Assembly: GCA_965214625.1 (NCBI GenBank)
Contig: OZ243962.1
Coordinates: forward strand, 1,054,001 to 1,118,000
Origin: G965214625 sp965214625
GTDB taxonomy: Bacteria > Pseudomonadota > Gammaproteobacteria > Arenicellales > Poriferihabitantaceae
Reading direction: 5' to 3'
DNA: 64,000 nucleotides
The notes under the pieces are model-generated. The model was not told the DNA's origin and ran no database searches. It saw nothing but the letters and a program-made list of their open reading frames with translations. Position numbers and translations under genes: made by a program. Of the stretch, positions 1 through 8,961 are shown piece by piece. Position 1 is the first letter of the stretch. Each line of letters begins with the position of its first letter.

Positions 1-39
1 GTCGAATGACACCTCCACAAGATTCGTCTGGCTTGGCTA

Positions 40-68
40 TTGCTTCATGGTAATGATTGCGGTAATCT
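40..68 (+). promoter_or_regulatory. Predicted sigma-70 promoter of the tRNA-Met gene
   Basis: TTGCTT (40-45) and TAATCT (63-68) are separated by 17 bp. They are followed by a GC-rich discriminator GCGCTCC, which is also present at the rRNA promoter near 19877-19884. The predicted start lies near 75, about 16 nt before the mature tRNA. A GC-rich discriminator is typical of stringently controlled stable-RNA promoters, so growth-rate control is inferred. Confidence 0.6.
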
Positions 69-90
69 GCGCTCCCTTCTTCCTCCCAGT

Positions 91-167
91 GGCTACGTAG
101 CTCAGTTGGTTAGAGCACATCACTCATAATGATGGGGTCGGTGGTTCGAGTCCACCCGTAGCCACCA
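91..167 (+). tRNA. tRNA-Met (anticodon CAT)
   Basis: A full cloverleaf can be folded. The acceptor stem pairs GGCTACG (91-97) with CGTAGCC (157-163), followed by discriminator A and an encoded CCA (165-167). The D arm, a CTCATAA anticodon loop with CAT, and a GGTTCGAGTCC T arm are all present. The first acceptor pair is G-C, which points to elongator tRNA-Met rather than initiator. A lysidine-modified tRNA-Ile (CAT) is a less likely alternative. Confidence 0.93.
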
Positions 168-499
168 TGAGGTCCAAAAAAAACATCCCTTGCATCCCTA
201 TGGCAACCGTTCGTATGAACCGGCATCGATGACGGACTTCTTCTCAGGACGATCAGAGCCGACTGAACGGGTATGGAACAGGCCGCAACACTACTGCCCG
301 CATGCACTTGGCGGAGAACGACAAAAAGCCACCGGTCGTTTTATCTAACGTCTGGCAAAGACAGCAAAATACTCTGTCGGGAAGCCGACGTATTCATTCG
401 TGCGATCTATCCGCTACTTGGACAAAAGGTACCGGCCAATGGCTACCGGACGATTCGGCTGACGGCAAAAAACCCGTGTGTGGTCACATCCCCTTCGTC
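168..499. other. Non-coding stretch between tRNA-Met and the aminotransferase
   Basis: No convincing gene was found here. The open frames have no recognisable domain. A 7-bp inverted repeat (496-502 with 509-515) spans the stop codon of the minus-strand aminotransferase. It lacks a T-run in the direction of transcription, so it is a weak terminator candidate at most. Confidence 0.5.
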
Positions 500-1909
500 T
501 CAACGCAATGAGACGGCCGCACTGGTTAACGCCTTATCCATCGCATCGACAATCTCATCGAGGTCATCACGCGTACAAATCAACGCCGGGCTGAGGCACA
601 GGGTATTATTGTATTCAGCAAAACTGCGATTGGTGCGGCCAATCATGACCCCCTGCTTCAGACAGTCAGAAACAATCCCCCCAACGACGGCTTCATCGAC
701 CGGTTCCTTGGTTTTCCGATCCTTGACCAGTTCAGCCCCCACAAAGAGCCCTTTCCCCCGGACATCACCAATCATTGGATGCTTTTGCTGCAACTCGTTG
801 AGTTGATCGATCAAATAACAGCCCATTTCATTTACATTGTCCAGCAGATTTTCCTGTTCGATAATGCGCATGTTTTCCAACGCGGCTGCCGGTCCCCCCG
901 CACAGCCCCCGAACGTGCTGATGTCACGGAAATAGTGCATTTTTTCGCTGGGATCGGCCAGAAACTGCTTGAACAGTGCTTCCGTTGTCACCGTCACTGA
1001 GATCGGCGCATAGCCGCTCGCCACGCCTTTCGCCATGGTGACGATATCCGGCTTGACGCCATAATGCTGGTATCCGAACCATTTACCGGTGCGCCCCATC
1101 CCACAGACCACCTCATCAATATGAATGAGCACACCGTATTTCGAACAAATCTCCTGAATGGTTTCAAAATAACCCTCTGGCGGTGTAATGACCCCTCCAC
1201 CTGCGGTAATCGGCTCCAACACCACCGAACCGACCGTATCCGGCCCTTCCCGAAGGATCACCTTTTCCAGTTCTTTGGCCGCCTGAACACCGAAGTCCGG
1301 TTGATCGCCATTGGCAGAACGATACGCAAGACAGTGGGGAAATTGCACGAAACCCGGTGTAAACGGCCCGTATTGGTCTTTACGCTGTGACTGACCACTG
1401 GAACTCAAGGCGGTAATGGTGGTTCCATGATAATCACGGTCCCGGAAAATGATTTTATGCTTCTTGCCACCGTGGTACATCGCCGCGATCTGCCGGACCA
1501 GCTTGTACCCTTTTTCATTGGCCTCCGACCCTGAATTGGAATAATAGACCCGGGTCAGTCCGGGCATTTTGGAAGTCAACTTTTCCGCGAACTGGGCGCC
1601 CGGTATATTGCCTGCCGAATTGGCGAAGTAACACATTTTCAAAAGCTGGTCATAAACCGCCTTGGCAATACTTTCCCGACCGTACCCGACATTGACCGTC
1701 CATACGCCCCCTGAAACCGCATCCAGATAGGTTTTGCCATTGATGTCGGTCACCCGCAGACCATGGCCCTCTGTAATCACCATCGGGTCAATGGTTTCAA
1801 GGACCTTGTGCTGACTGAGATGATGCCAGAGATGTGCCTTGTCATCGCCAATGACTTGTTGTTTATCAATGTCAATTGACCCTTTATCCAAATGGAAAGC
1901 TTTGTTCAT
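500..1909 (-). CDS. tpa: Taurine--pyruvate aminotransferase-type class III aminotransferase
   Basis: This is a PLP-dependent class III aminotransferase of 469 aa, a normal length. It is predicted to transfer the amino group of taurine or a related omega-amine to pyruvate, giving sulfoacetaldehyde and alanine. Visible landmarks are the SGGVWTVNVGYGR segment near residue 66, the cofactor-binding IDEVVCG near 264, and the PLP lysine in TMAKGVASGY (K294). These stretches match the Bilophila-type Tpa pattern closely, which supports taurine over generic omega-amino acids. No sulfoacetaldehyde acetyltransferase (xsc) or taurine transporter is nearby, so the substrate remains open. The gene is transcribed alone, divergent from uvrD. 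Three ATCAGGT repeats lie just upstream. Confidence 0.78.
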   Translation of the reverse strand: MNKAFHLDKGSIDIDKQQVIGDDKAHLWHHLSQHKVLETIDPMVITEGHGLRVTDINGKTYLDAVSGGVWTVNVGYGRESIAKAVYDQLLKMCYFANSAGNIPGAQFAEKLTSKMPGLTRVYYSNSGSEANEKGYKLVRQIAAMYHGGKKHKIIFRDRDYHGTTITALSSSGQSQRKDQYGPFTPGFVQFPHCLAYRSANGDQPDFGVQAAKELEKVILREGPDTVGSVVLEPITAGGGVITPPEGYFETIQEICSKYGVLIHIDEVVCGMGRTGKWFGYQHYGVKPDIVTMAKGVASGYAPISVTVTTEALFKQFLADPSEKMHYFRDISTFGGCAGGPAAALENMRIIEQENLLDNVNEMGCYLIDQLNELQQKHPMIGDVRGKGLFVGAELVKDRKTKEPVDEAVVGGIVSDCLKQGVMIGRTNRSFAEYNNTLCLSPALICTRDDLDEIVDAMDKALTSAAVSLR

Positions 1910-1947
1910 GGTTCTGATCCTGACGTTAGCCTGTCTGAGTGTATGTC

Positions 1948-1984
1948 ACCTGATGGACAACATGCCACCTGATTATTACCTGAT
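1948..1984 (-). promoter_or_regulatory. Three ATCAGGT direct repeats upstream of the aminotransferase
   Basis: On the minus strand, ATCAGGT occurs at 1978-1984, 1967-1973 and 1948-1954, that is 39-75 bp upstream of the start codon. The spacings are 11 and 19 bp. Repeats this close together are a candidate activator or repressor site. No regulator gene is adjacent. The rest of 1910-2353 shows nothing else that I recognise. Confidence 0.35.
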
Positions 1985-2353
1985 TCATACCATACTCTGT
2001 TGTCCATGAGTGTAAATAGAACCAGTTAAACACGTCCTATTAGACCACTCTTGTGAGAACATTCCCATCACCACCCTTGCCGCCTGCATGATACCAACCA
2101 CAGTGCAATACCGTAGTCCAAAATGAAGATCAATCGACAGCCTGTCGACACGGACTCGCCACAACAAGATAGCATCGTCCTGTCGCTCCACGGGTGAATC
2201 GGGCTGCGGCATAGTATGACCTTGTTCCGACGCCCCCAATCACCGGCTTGGGGTTCATTGCCCGCTTCAGATGTACACCACCGGGCAGATCCGGATTCCA
2301 CTGGACAACATACCACTTTGTAAGTCGCTCCTCCCCCAAGTACAATCGGGGCA

Positions 2354-4507
2354 ATGGACATCTCACACATTTTTGATTCCCTGAACAAGGAACAACGGGA
2401 GGCTGTTGCCGCTGAACCGGGACCGGTACTGGTGCTGGCGGGTGCCGGCAGTGGTAAAACCCGGGTACTGACACATCGTATCGCCTGGTTGATTCAGGGG
2501 CAGCATATCCCCCCCCCGTCCATCCTCGCAGTGACTTTTACCAACAAGGCGGCCAGGGAGATGCGCGGACGCCTTGCCGAACTGCTGGATATTCCCTTGC
2601 GCAACCTGTGGATCGGCACTTTCCATGGACTCTGTCTTCGCTTGCTGAGACTGCACGCCCCAGACGCCGGTCTCCCCGAACCGTTTGAAATACTCGATAG
2701 CGATGATCAATATCGTCTGATTCGACGTGTGCTTAAGGAGCACAATCTGAACGAGGATTACTGGCCTCCAAAACAGATACAGTGGATGATAAACCAGCAC
2801 AAGGAAGAGGGACGAAGGGCTCGGCATCTGCCTGCCGGACATGACATCCAGCAACAGACCCTATTGCAGATTTACCTCACTTATGAGGAACGCTGTCAAC
2901 GGGACGGACTGGCCGACTTCGCGGAACTGCTGTTACGCACTTTGGAGCTATTACAGAACAATCAGTCCCTGAGGGAACATTACCAACAGCGCTTTCGGCA
3001 TGTCCTGGTCGATGAGTTTCAAGATACCAATGCCATTCAGTATCGTTGGTTACGCATACTGACACAGCAGCACAAGCACTGCTTCGCAGTGGGTGACGAC
3101 GACCAGTCAATCTATGGCTGGCGGGGGGCCAAAGTCGAGAATATGCTGAGTTTCGAAAAAGATTTTCCTGAAAGCACCGTGATTCGGCTTGAGCAGAATT
3201 ATCGCTCCACCGGCAACATACTCAATGCCGCGAACTCGGTCATTGCCAATAATACGGGACGGATGGGAAAAAATCTCTGGACCGATGCCACGCAGGGTCT
3301 GCCGCTTAGAATGTACGCCGCCCGTAACGAAATCGATGAAGCCCGGTTTGTTGTCGACCAAATCAGCCATTGGATCACACAGGGCAATCGCAGGGATGAG
3401 GCGGCCATCTTATACCGTTCAAATGCCCAATCGCGGATTTTTGAAGAAAAACTGCTGGCCGAACAGATCCCGTACCGGGTATACGGAGGTCTGCGCTTTT
3501 TTGAACGTGCTGAAATCAAGGATGCACTGGCTTACCTGAAATTGATGGTCAATCGGGATTCCGATCCTGCTTTTGAGCGAGTGGTGAACGTGCCGGCGCG
3601 CGGCATCGGCAACAGGACACTGGAGGTGATTCGGGAACAGGCCCGAACAGGACAGGTGTCGATGTGGAAGGCGGCCCGCGAGACAGTCGACGGACAGACC
3701 CTGCCCACCCGCGCACTGACGGCCATTTCCCGATTCGTGGACCTGATTGAGCAACTGTCTCGTGAAACCGGTGCACTTGATCTGGAAGCCACTATCGATC
3801 ACGTGCTCAAGCGAAGCGGATTACTGGATCATTGCCGCAAGGAAAAGGGCGAACGGGCGGAAGGACGGATTGAAAACCTCGAAGAACTGGTGACTGCGGG
3901 ACGACGTTTCGTGCCGGAGGAAGAGAACCGCGAAGAGGCGCTTTCGTTGTTTCTCAACAATGCGGCCCTCGAAGCGGGCGAGGGACAAGCTGACGAATGG
4001 GACGATTGTGTCCAGTTGATGAGTCTGCATTCATCCAAGGGACTGGAATTCCCTGTCGTCTTTCTGTGCGGCATGGAAGAAGGCCTGTTTCCGCATCAAC
4101 GCTCTTTGGAAGAACCTGGCAGGCTTGAGGAGGAGCGGCGTCTTTGTTACGTCGGCATGACCCGCGCAATGCAGCAACTGTATATTTGTTATGCTGAGAT
4201 CCGGCAACTGTATGGCCGGTCAGACTATACCCGACAGTCCCGCTTTTTGACGGAGATTCCGGCTGAATTCATCGAGGAGATTCGTTCGTCAACCTTTTCC
4301 CGTCCCTTGTTCCGTCCCCCACAAACCCCAACCGACCACGTCCTCGTCAACTTCCAGCCGGGACGGCAAGTCCGTCACAAGAAATTCGGGGAGGGCATGG
4401 TGATCAACCTGGAAGGCCAGGGTAATCAGGCCCGGATTCAGGTGAATTTTGTTGATGTCGGTCCCAAATGGCTGATATACAGCTATGCCAATCTGGAACC
4501 GGTTTGA
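2354..4507 (+). CDS. uvrD: DNA helicase II, UvrD
   Basis: This superfamily 1A 3'-5' helicase of 717 aa serves nucleotide excision repair and methyl-directed mismatch repair. Walker A GAGSGKT is at residues 30-36. Walker B VDEFQDTN is near 219. GDDDQSIYGWRGA (motif III) and the LHSSKGLEFPVVF motif near residue 557 follow in order. The N-terminus DSLNKEQREAVAA and the C-terminus ending YSYANLEPV match UvrD rather than Rep or PcrA. The start is ATG with a GGGG stretch just upstream. The 3' end overlaps the last codons of the convergent small gene at 4483-4710 by 25 bp. Confidence 0.93.
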   Translation: MDISHIFDSLNKEQREAVAAEPGPVLVLAGAGSGKTRVLTHRIAWLIQGQHIPPPSILAVTFTNKAAREMRGRLAELLDIPLRNLWIGTFHGLCLRLLRLHAPDAGLPEPFEILDSDDQYRLIRRVLKEHNLNEDYWPPKQIQWMINQHKEEGRRARHLPAGHDIQQQTLLQIYLTYEERCQRDGLADFAELLLRTLELLQNNQSLREHYQQRFRHVLVDEFQDTNAIQYRWLRILTQQHKHCFAVGDDDQSIYGWRGAKVENMLSFEKDFPESTVIRLEQNYRSTGNILNAANSVIANNTGRMGKNLWTDATQGLPLRMYAARNEIDEARFVVDQISHWITQGNRRDEAAILYRSNAQSRIFEEKLLAEQIPYRVYGGLRFFERAEIKDALAYLKLMVNRDSDPAFERVVNVPARGIGNRTLEVIREQARTGQVSMWKAARETVDGQTLPTRALTAISRFVDLIEQLSRETGALDLEATIDHVLKRSGLLDHCRKEKGERAEGRIENLEELVTAGRRFVPEEENREEALSLFLNNAALEAGEGQADEWDDCVQLMSLHSSKGLEFPVVFLCGMEEGLFPHQRSLEEPGRLEEERRLCYVGMTRAMQQLYICYAEIRQLYGRSDYTRQSRFLTEIPAEFIEEIRSSTFSRPLFRPPQTPTDHVLVNFQPGRQVRHKKFGEGMVINLEGQGNQARIQVNFVDVGPKWLIYSYANLEPV

Positions 4508-4710
4508 TCGTCTTTGTTGAGCACGGCCAAAGCCCGCTCATAGATTTTCTGGGTCAGCTTGGTCGGCTGGCCAGTCCGGCCACTGTCAATCGTTGCCATC
4601 CAGTGAAAACAGGGGTGCTGCAACTGATAGGGTCGTAACGGCGATGTAATCAACTCGGGGTATTCATAGAGGATTTCATCGGTAATCGGTATGAAAACTT
4701 TCTGGCTCAT
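4483..4710 (-). CDS. Small conserved protein of unknown function
   Basis: This 75-aa protein begins MSQKVFIPITDEILYEYPE. The start at 4710 was chosen because GAGGA lies 8-9 bp upstream on the minus strand. A longer reading from a TTG at 4725 has no ribosome site. I see no transmembrane segment, signal peptide or catalytic motif. The N-terminal half looks like a short cytosolic protein found in many proteobacteria, but I cannot name a function. It converges on uvrD and overlaps its final 25 bp. Confidence 0.6.
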   Translation of the reverse strand: MSQKVFIPITDEILYEYPELITSPLRPYQLQHPCFHWMATIDSGRTGQPTKLTQKIYERALAVLNKDDQTGSRLA

Positions 4711-4977
4711 ATCAACATTCCTCAATCAACCGTTTTCATCTGCGCGGGACTGTCCTGCCAATCCAAAGACAACCCGCATCCTAAAGACCCCTCCTAGTCG
4801 AATAGTTTGGAATCTGCCCTGACAAACTGTTCACCAATTACACTCCTTTTGAGTGGTATCAAATCGTATAACTGATGGTATTTTGGTGGCAGTTCGCCAG
4901 GCAGATCATGCATGGACTTACTCCTTTGCCCGATTCGTGATAATTTCCTACACATCACAATGAACAATCCGTCCAAC

Positions 4978-5673
4978 ATGCCCAAAACCATTGCCATCGT
5001 CGAAGACGATCCCGACCAAATCAATAATTATGCAGACACTCTCAGGGCACAGGGCTACACGGTGCAGCTTTACAGTAACAAGATCAATGCGCTGGCCGGT
5101 TTTAACCGCTCACTGCCCGACCTTGCCATTTTGGATATCATGCTGGAAAATGAAATTGACGGCGGGTTTGACCTGTGTCGCGATTTAAGACAGAAAAGTC
5201 CTCGCATGCCGATCATATTCCTGACCGCGAGGGACAGCGATATCGACCGGGTCTCAGGGTTAAGGCTTGATGCATGGGATTACATCACGAAACCGGTCAA
5301 TCTGCAGTTTCTCGCCGTTCGGGTTTCTTCGCTCTTTCGGATCGCCACTGCGATGCAAACCGAGATGGACAGCCCTGCTGCATTGGTACTGGGAGACCTG
5401 GAAATCGACCAGAACAGCATGTCCATCAAATGGAAAAGCCATCCGCTTAACCTCACACTGACCGAGTTCTGGCTGATCGAAACGCTGGCACGCCACCCGG
5501 GTCATGTGAAAACCTATGAGGTGTTGATGCAGACCACCCGTCAAAGCTATGTTGAAAAAAATACAATCAATGGCTATGTCCGACGGATCCGTAAAAAGTT
5601 CAAGGAGATCGATGATGACTTTTCGATGATCCAGACGGTATTTGGCGTCGGTTACCGCTGGCAACCGGATTAG
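4978..5673 (+). CDS. OmpR-family response regulator, PdsR-like
   Basis: This two-component regulator of about 231 aa starts MPKTIAIVEDDPDQ. It has a receiver domain (about 1-120) with acidic pocket E9/D10/D11, phospho-acceptor D53 in LAILDIML, T83 and K105. A winged-helix DNA-binding domain (about 135-230) ends FGVGYRWQPD. In-frame ATGs at 4912 and 4960 give longer N-termini, but none has a good ribosome site. 4978 matches the usual receiver start. The C-terminal segment HPGHVKTYEVLM resembles the regulator of the proteobacterial dedicated sortase system (TIGR03787, from memory). The cognate kinase starts 20 bp downstream. Confidence 0.8.
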   Translation: MPKTIAIVEDDPDQINNYADTLRAQGYTVQLYSNKINALAGFNRSLPDLAILDIMLENEIDGGFDLCRDLRQKSPRMPIIFLTARDSDIDRVSGLRLDAWDYITKPVNLQFLAVRVSSLFRIATAMQTEMDSPAALVLGDLEIDQNSMSIKWKSHPLNLTLTEFWLIETLARHPGHVKTYEVLMQTTRQSYVEKNTINGYVRRIRKKFKEIDDDFSMIQTVFGVGYRWQPD

Positions 5674-5693
5674 CATTTCGGGGATTTTCCCAG

Positions 5694-7880
5694 TTGTTGA
5701 ATCAACTACGCACTCTCAGCATACGCGCCAAACTGACGTGGATCGTCATCTCGTTACTCATCATCCCCTGGATGGGCTATCACTATGTACTGGAGATGAA
5801 GCGGTTTCTGGTACAGGGTCAGCAAGATGCGCTGCTGCTCACGGCAAACGGCATTGCCACCGTGCTCAATGATCGTTCGGAGTTATTCAATCCGGCAACC
5901 GGCGTACCGAAAGTGCTCGGGGAGGAGACCGACCTGTTCGCTCATGAATTGGACAATCCGGTTCAACTCGACGGTCAACTGGGGGACTGGGAGAAACTCC
6001 AGGAATTCGCTTCATTTTATACCGGATCGATCAATATGGTGTGCGCAGAGGATTATGATCCAGACTCTTTTTCGCTGAAACACCTGCTGGGGTTTCAAGA
6101 GCTCTATTTATATGCGATGTTTGAAGTCAGTGACAATCAGGTTGTCTATCGTGACCTGGAACGTGTTCAGCTGAACACCAGCGATCAGATAAGAATGTTG
6201 CTTCAACTGCCCGACAATACATTACGGCATTATCTGATGGTCGCACGTGCACCTGGCAGAATGAGCATTTACCTGGTTGATGAAGACTGGGAATTGGCCC
6301 TCAAGGGTGATCCGGTGACCGCCTTTACTGCCGAGATGGCGGAAACCGATTTTGGATATAATATCGAATTGCGGATCCCGCGTGACATCATTGGCACGCA
6401 AACCCATATCGGCTTTTATGTGGTGGATGTCGATGATCCTGAAAACCGGCAAATCGACACCATTCTCAACACCTCCCCTCAGATATCGGGCAGTGAACCG
6501 GCCCAGATACTGCTCAGCTCTCCCGAATTGACCAAGATCCTGAGGGGGCTCAATCGGCCACAATCCAGAATCTGGATTCTCGACCAACAACAAAGGGTCA
6601 GAGCCGTCGTTGGCGGATTATCGGCCTCACCGGCAACCGACTACACGGAACCGGCTGAAGAGATCGGCTGGCTGACTGCCCTGTATGAGGCCTTTCAAAG
6701 ACGCCTTGATGCCTTGTTTGTTCGGCCAACGGAACGTTTTACCGATATCCCGATCGATGTGACGCATCGGCCTGACAAGATTTTTACCACCATTTTGAAA
6801 GGCACACCCAAAGTGGCGGAGCGACCCTCTCTCGATCAGAAAGCACAGATCATTGTGGCCGGATATCCCATCCGGTCCGGGGGTGATGTGCTCGGTGCCG
6901 TGATCGTCGAGCAGAGCAGTCATGCCATACTTTCGTTGCAATACCGACTGCTAAGGAGCCTGACACTTGCCACCGTTTTGGTGTTTGTCTTTGTTTTGCT
7001 GACGCTGTTCGTTTTCGCCTGGCGCCTGACGGTGAGAATCAGGCGGCTTTACAACACCACTGAATTATCGATTACCGCCGAAGGTCGTGTGCTTGAAGAG
7101 CGCATTCCCACCCGTGTCTATCCGACAGATGAACTGGGTGACCTTGGGAGAAGCATTACCAATATGTTACACCGGTTGTCTGGCTATACCCGTTATCTGG
7201 AAGGCATGCCCGATACGCTGGCGCACGAGATGAACAATCCGCTCAACGTGGTCAGCTCTTCTTTGGAAATTCTCCAGTCAGACGTGCCCGAAATCAAAGA
7301 CAACAAGTACATGTTACGCGCACAAAATGGAATCAATCGACTCAGGTCCATCCTGACCAGCCTGACCGAAGCGGCGAACCTCGAAGAAGCAATGAGAGAT
7401 GAAATCAAGGAACCGGTGAATCTATCCTCTCTCATTCATGAATTCGTCGACGGTTATCGCACCAGCTTTCCCCACTGCCGGTTTCAAACGCACACCACAG
7501 CACAAAGCATTGTCATCGAAGGGAGCGCCGATCGCCTGGCACAAATGCTGGACAAACTCATCGACAACGCGGTCCAGTTTACCCAGCCTGAAACACCGAT
7601 TATCGTCAGCCTAATGAAAAACAGTCAAAGTGCGGAAATCAGTGTCACGAACGAGGGGCAGAAAATCCCTGAAAAAATCATTGACAGAATGTTTGATCCA
7701 ATGGTTTCTTATGGAAAAATCAATGCCAAACACTCTCATTTGGGACTCGGTCTGTTCGTGGTCAGACTGATTGCCGAATATCATCAGGGCAAAGTCCGGG
7801 CCGAAAACAGAACAGATCGACCGGGGGTGATCGTCACCGTGTCCATTCCCATATCCAAAGAATCCGTGTCAATGGCGTAG
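5694..7880 (+). CDS. Membrane sensor histidine kinase, PdsS-like
   Basis: This is a 728-aa kinase starting at TTG, with GGGGA about 10 bp upstream. Layout: transmembrane helix about 17-33; large periplasmic sensor about 35-415 containing a carbohydrate-binding-like LDGQLGDWEKL strand near 90; second membrane helix about 420-445; HAMP-like linker; dimerisation box with LAHEMNNPLN (H511); N box LIDNAVQF; G box GLGLFVVRLIAE. The usual DxG of the ATP lid reads NEG. The length and the sensor resemble the dedicated-sortase histidine kinase family (TIGR03785, from memory). No sortase or LPXTG target is visible in this window. It is co-transcribed with the preceding regulator. Confidence 0.8.
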   Translation: MLNQLRTLSIRAKLTWIVISLLIIPWMGYHYVLEMKRFLVQGQQDALLLTANGIATVLNDRSELFNPATGVPKVLGEETDLFAHELDNPVQLDGQLGDWEKLQEFASFYTGSINMVCAEDYDPDSFSLKHLLGFQELYLYAMFEVSDNQVVYRDLERVQLNTSDQIRMLLQLPDNTLRHYLMVARAPGRMSIYLVDEDWELALKGDPVTAFTAEMAETDFGYNIELRIPRDIIGTQTHIGFYVVDVDDPENRQIDTILNTSPQISGSEPAQILLSSPELTKILRGLNRPQSRIWILDQQQRVRAVVGGLSASPATDYTEPAEEIGWLTALYEAFQRRLDALFVRPTERFTDIPIDVTHRPDKIFTTILKGTPKVAERPSLDQKAQIIVAGYPIRSGGDVLGAVIVEQSSHAILSLQYRLLRSLTLATVLVFVFVLLTLFVFAWRLTVRIRRLYNTTELSITAEGRVLEERIPTRVYPTDELGDLGRSITNMLHRLSGYTRYLEGMPDTLAHEMNNPLNVVSSSLEILQSDVPEIKDNKYMLRAQNGINRLRSILTSLTEAANLEEAMRDEIKEPVNLSSLIHEFVDGYRTSFPHCRFQTHTTAQSIVIEGSADRLAQMLDKLIDNAVQFTQPETPIIVSLMKNSQSAEISVTNEGQKIPEKIIDRMFDPMVSYGKINAKHSHLGLGLFVVRLIAEYHQGKVRAENRTDRPGVIVTVSIPISKESVSMA

Positions 7881-8416
7881 GCTGTTGTCGGGTGCCCGAT
7901 GGGACCGATCCATCCCTTATCGGACCGGCTTTCTGTCTTGACCCGTCACTGATCGACCGTTTGCACCATCTCTTTGACGGCGGTGATCCGGTTTTTCATG
8001 CAAGACGGAGCGAATCCGGACCACAGGCAAATCAGGTCATGTCGTTTTTTGCATCCACGAGGACACCCCGCGACAATGCACTGCAGCACATTGAGCCCCG
8101 ATCCCAATGCGTTCTCTCCGGCCTTTCTCCCCGCCTTCGAAGACCCTGTGCCTTTCCGGTTGCGTCATTCGATCAGCAAAACCGGATGGATGATCGCATC
8201 CGTCCGGGCAATCGATTCTCCTGTTGATCATTCGGGTGGTCTGGCGACTTGCACTGTCCCGTCAGTCTGGCGCAAGGGAATCTGACCACTTTGATGGCGC
8301 GGATCATTACGGAAACAGAAACGGCCACGGCAATTCACGATGGCCAGCAAAAGACATGCTGACGGGGCATGCCGGAAAACAGCTACCGGTTTTCAGGCCG
8401 TCTGTTTGTATCCCGG
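7881..8416. other. Gene-poor stretch after the histidine kinase
   Basis: About 540 bp in which no open frame carries a recognisable domain, on either strand. No clear terminator hairpin with a T-run was seen. It may contain remnants too decayed to identify. Confidence 0.5.
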
Positions 8417-8725
8417 CTACCAGGTGCCTATCTGCCACCGCCTGACATTCGGTCTTTCACCCAGCTGATTTTCCTCTGCCACCCAAAGCGCATCATCACG
8501 CTGATTTTGATAAATCTCGGTCCAACCGTTTTGTCGGTATACCACAAGTCGTTCCAGTCTGCCGCCAGTCCGGTAGTGCTCATATCGGGTCTCTCCCTTG
8601 TAAGTGATGGACAGCCCATCCGGCAGTTGCAGACCGACCTCAGTGTCTTCATCCGAGGCATGCACAAATGACAAGCAGAACACGAGAAAAATGCTTCCCG
8701 ATATATATTTGGTTACAATATTCAC
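8417..8725 (-). CDS. DUF2782-type small secreted protein
   Basis: This 102-aa protein has an N-terminal signal peptide (SGSIFLVFCLSFVHA, cleavage about residue 23) and a short periplasmic domain. The domain carries the pattern YKGETRYEHYRTGGRLERLVVYRQNG, as I remember for DUF2782. Genes of this family sit next to polA in Pseudomonas and relatives, as here, where it diverges from polA. Its function is unknown. Confidence 0.65.
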   Translation of the reverse strand: MNIVTKYISGSIFLVFCLSFVHASDEDTEVGLQLPDGLSITYKGETRYEHYRTGGRLERLVVYRQNGWTEIYQNQRDDALWVAEENQLGERPNVRRWQIGTW

Positions 8726-8961
8726 AAGTTCTTTCCTTTCTTCGGGTATTGATGATCCCTCAACTATAGCACCTCAGGGCATCAATCCGAACACACCATC
8801 TTGAAACAGCCCCGCGCCCGGTTTCATCGGTACCCGAGCTGTCGGCTGTTTGTTCGAACAATCACCGAATCGGATACCCCGCGGCTGGTCAAAGATAGCG
8901 TTCGTTAACCGTATTGAATAATGACATAATAGGGAACCTCCATCCGCAAGTCCGATAACCG

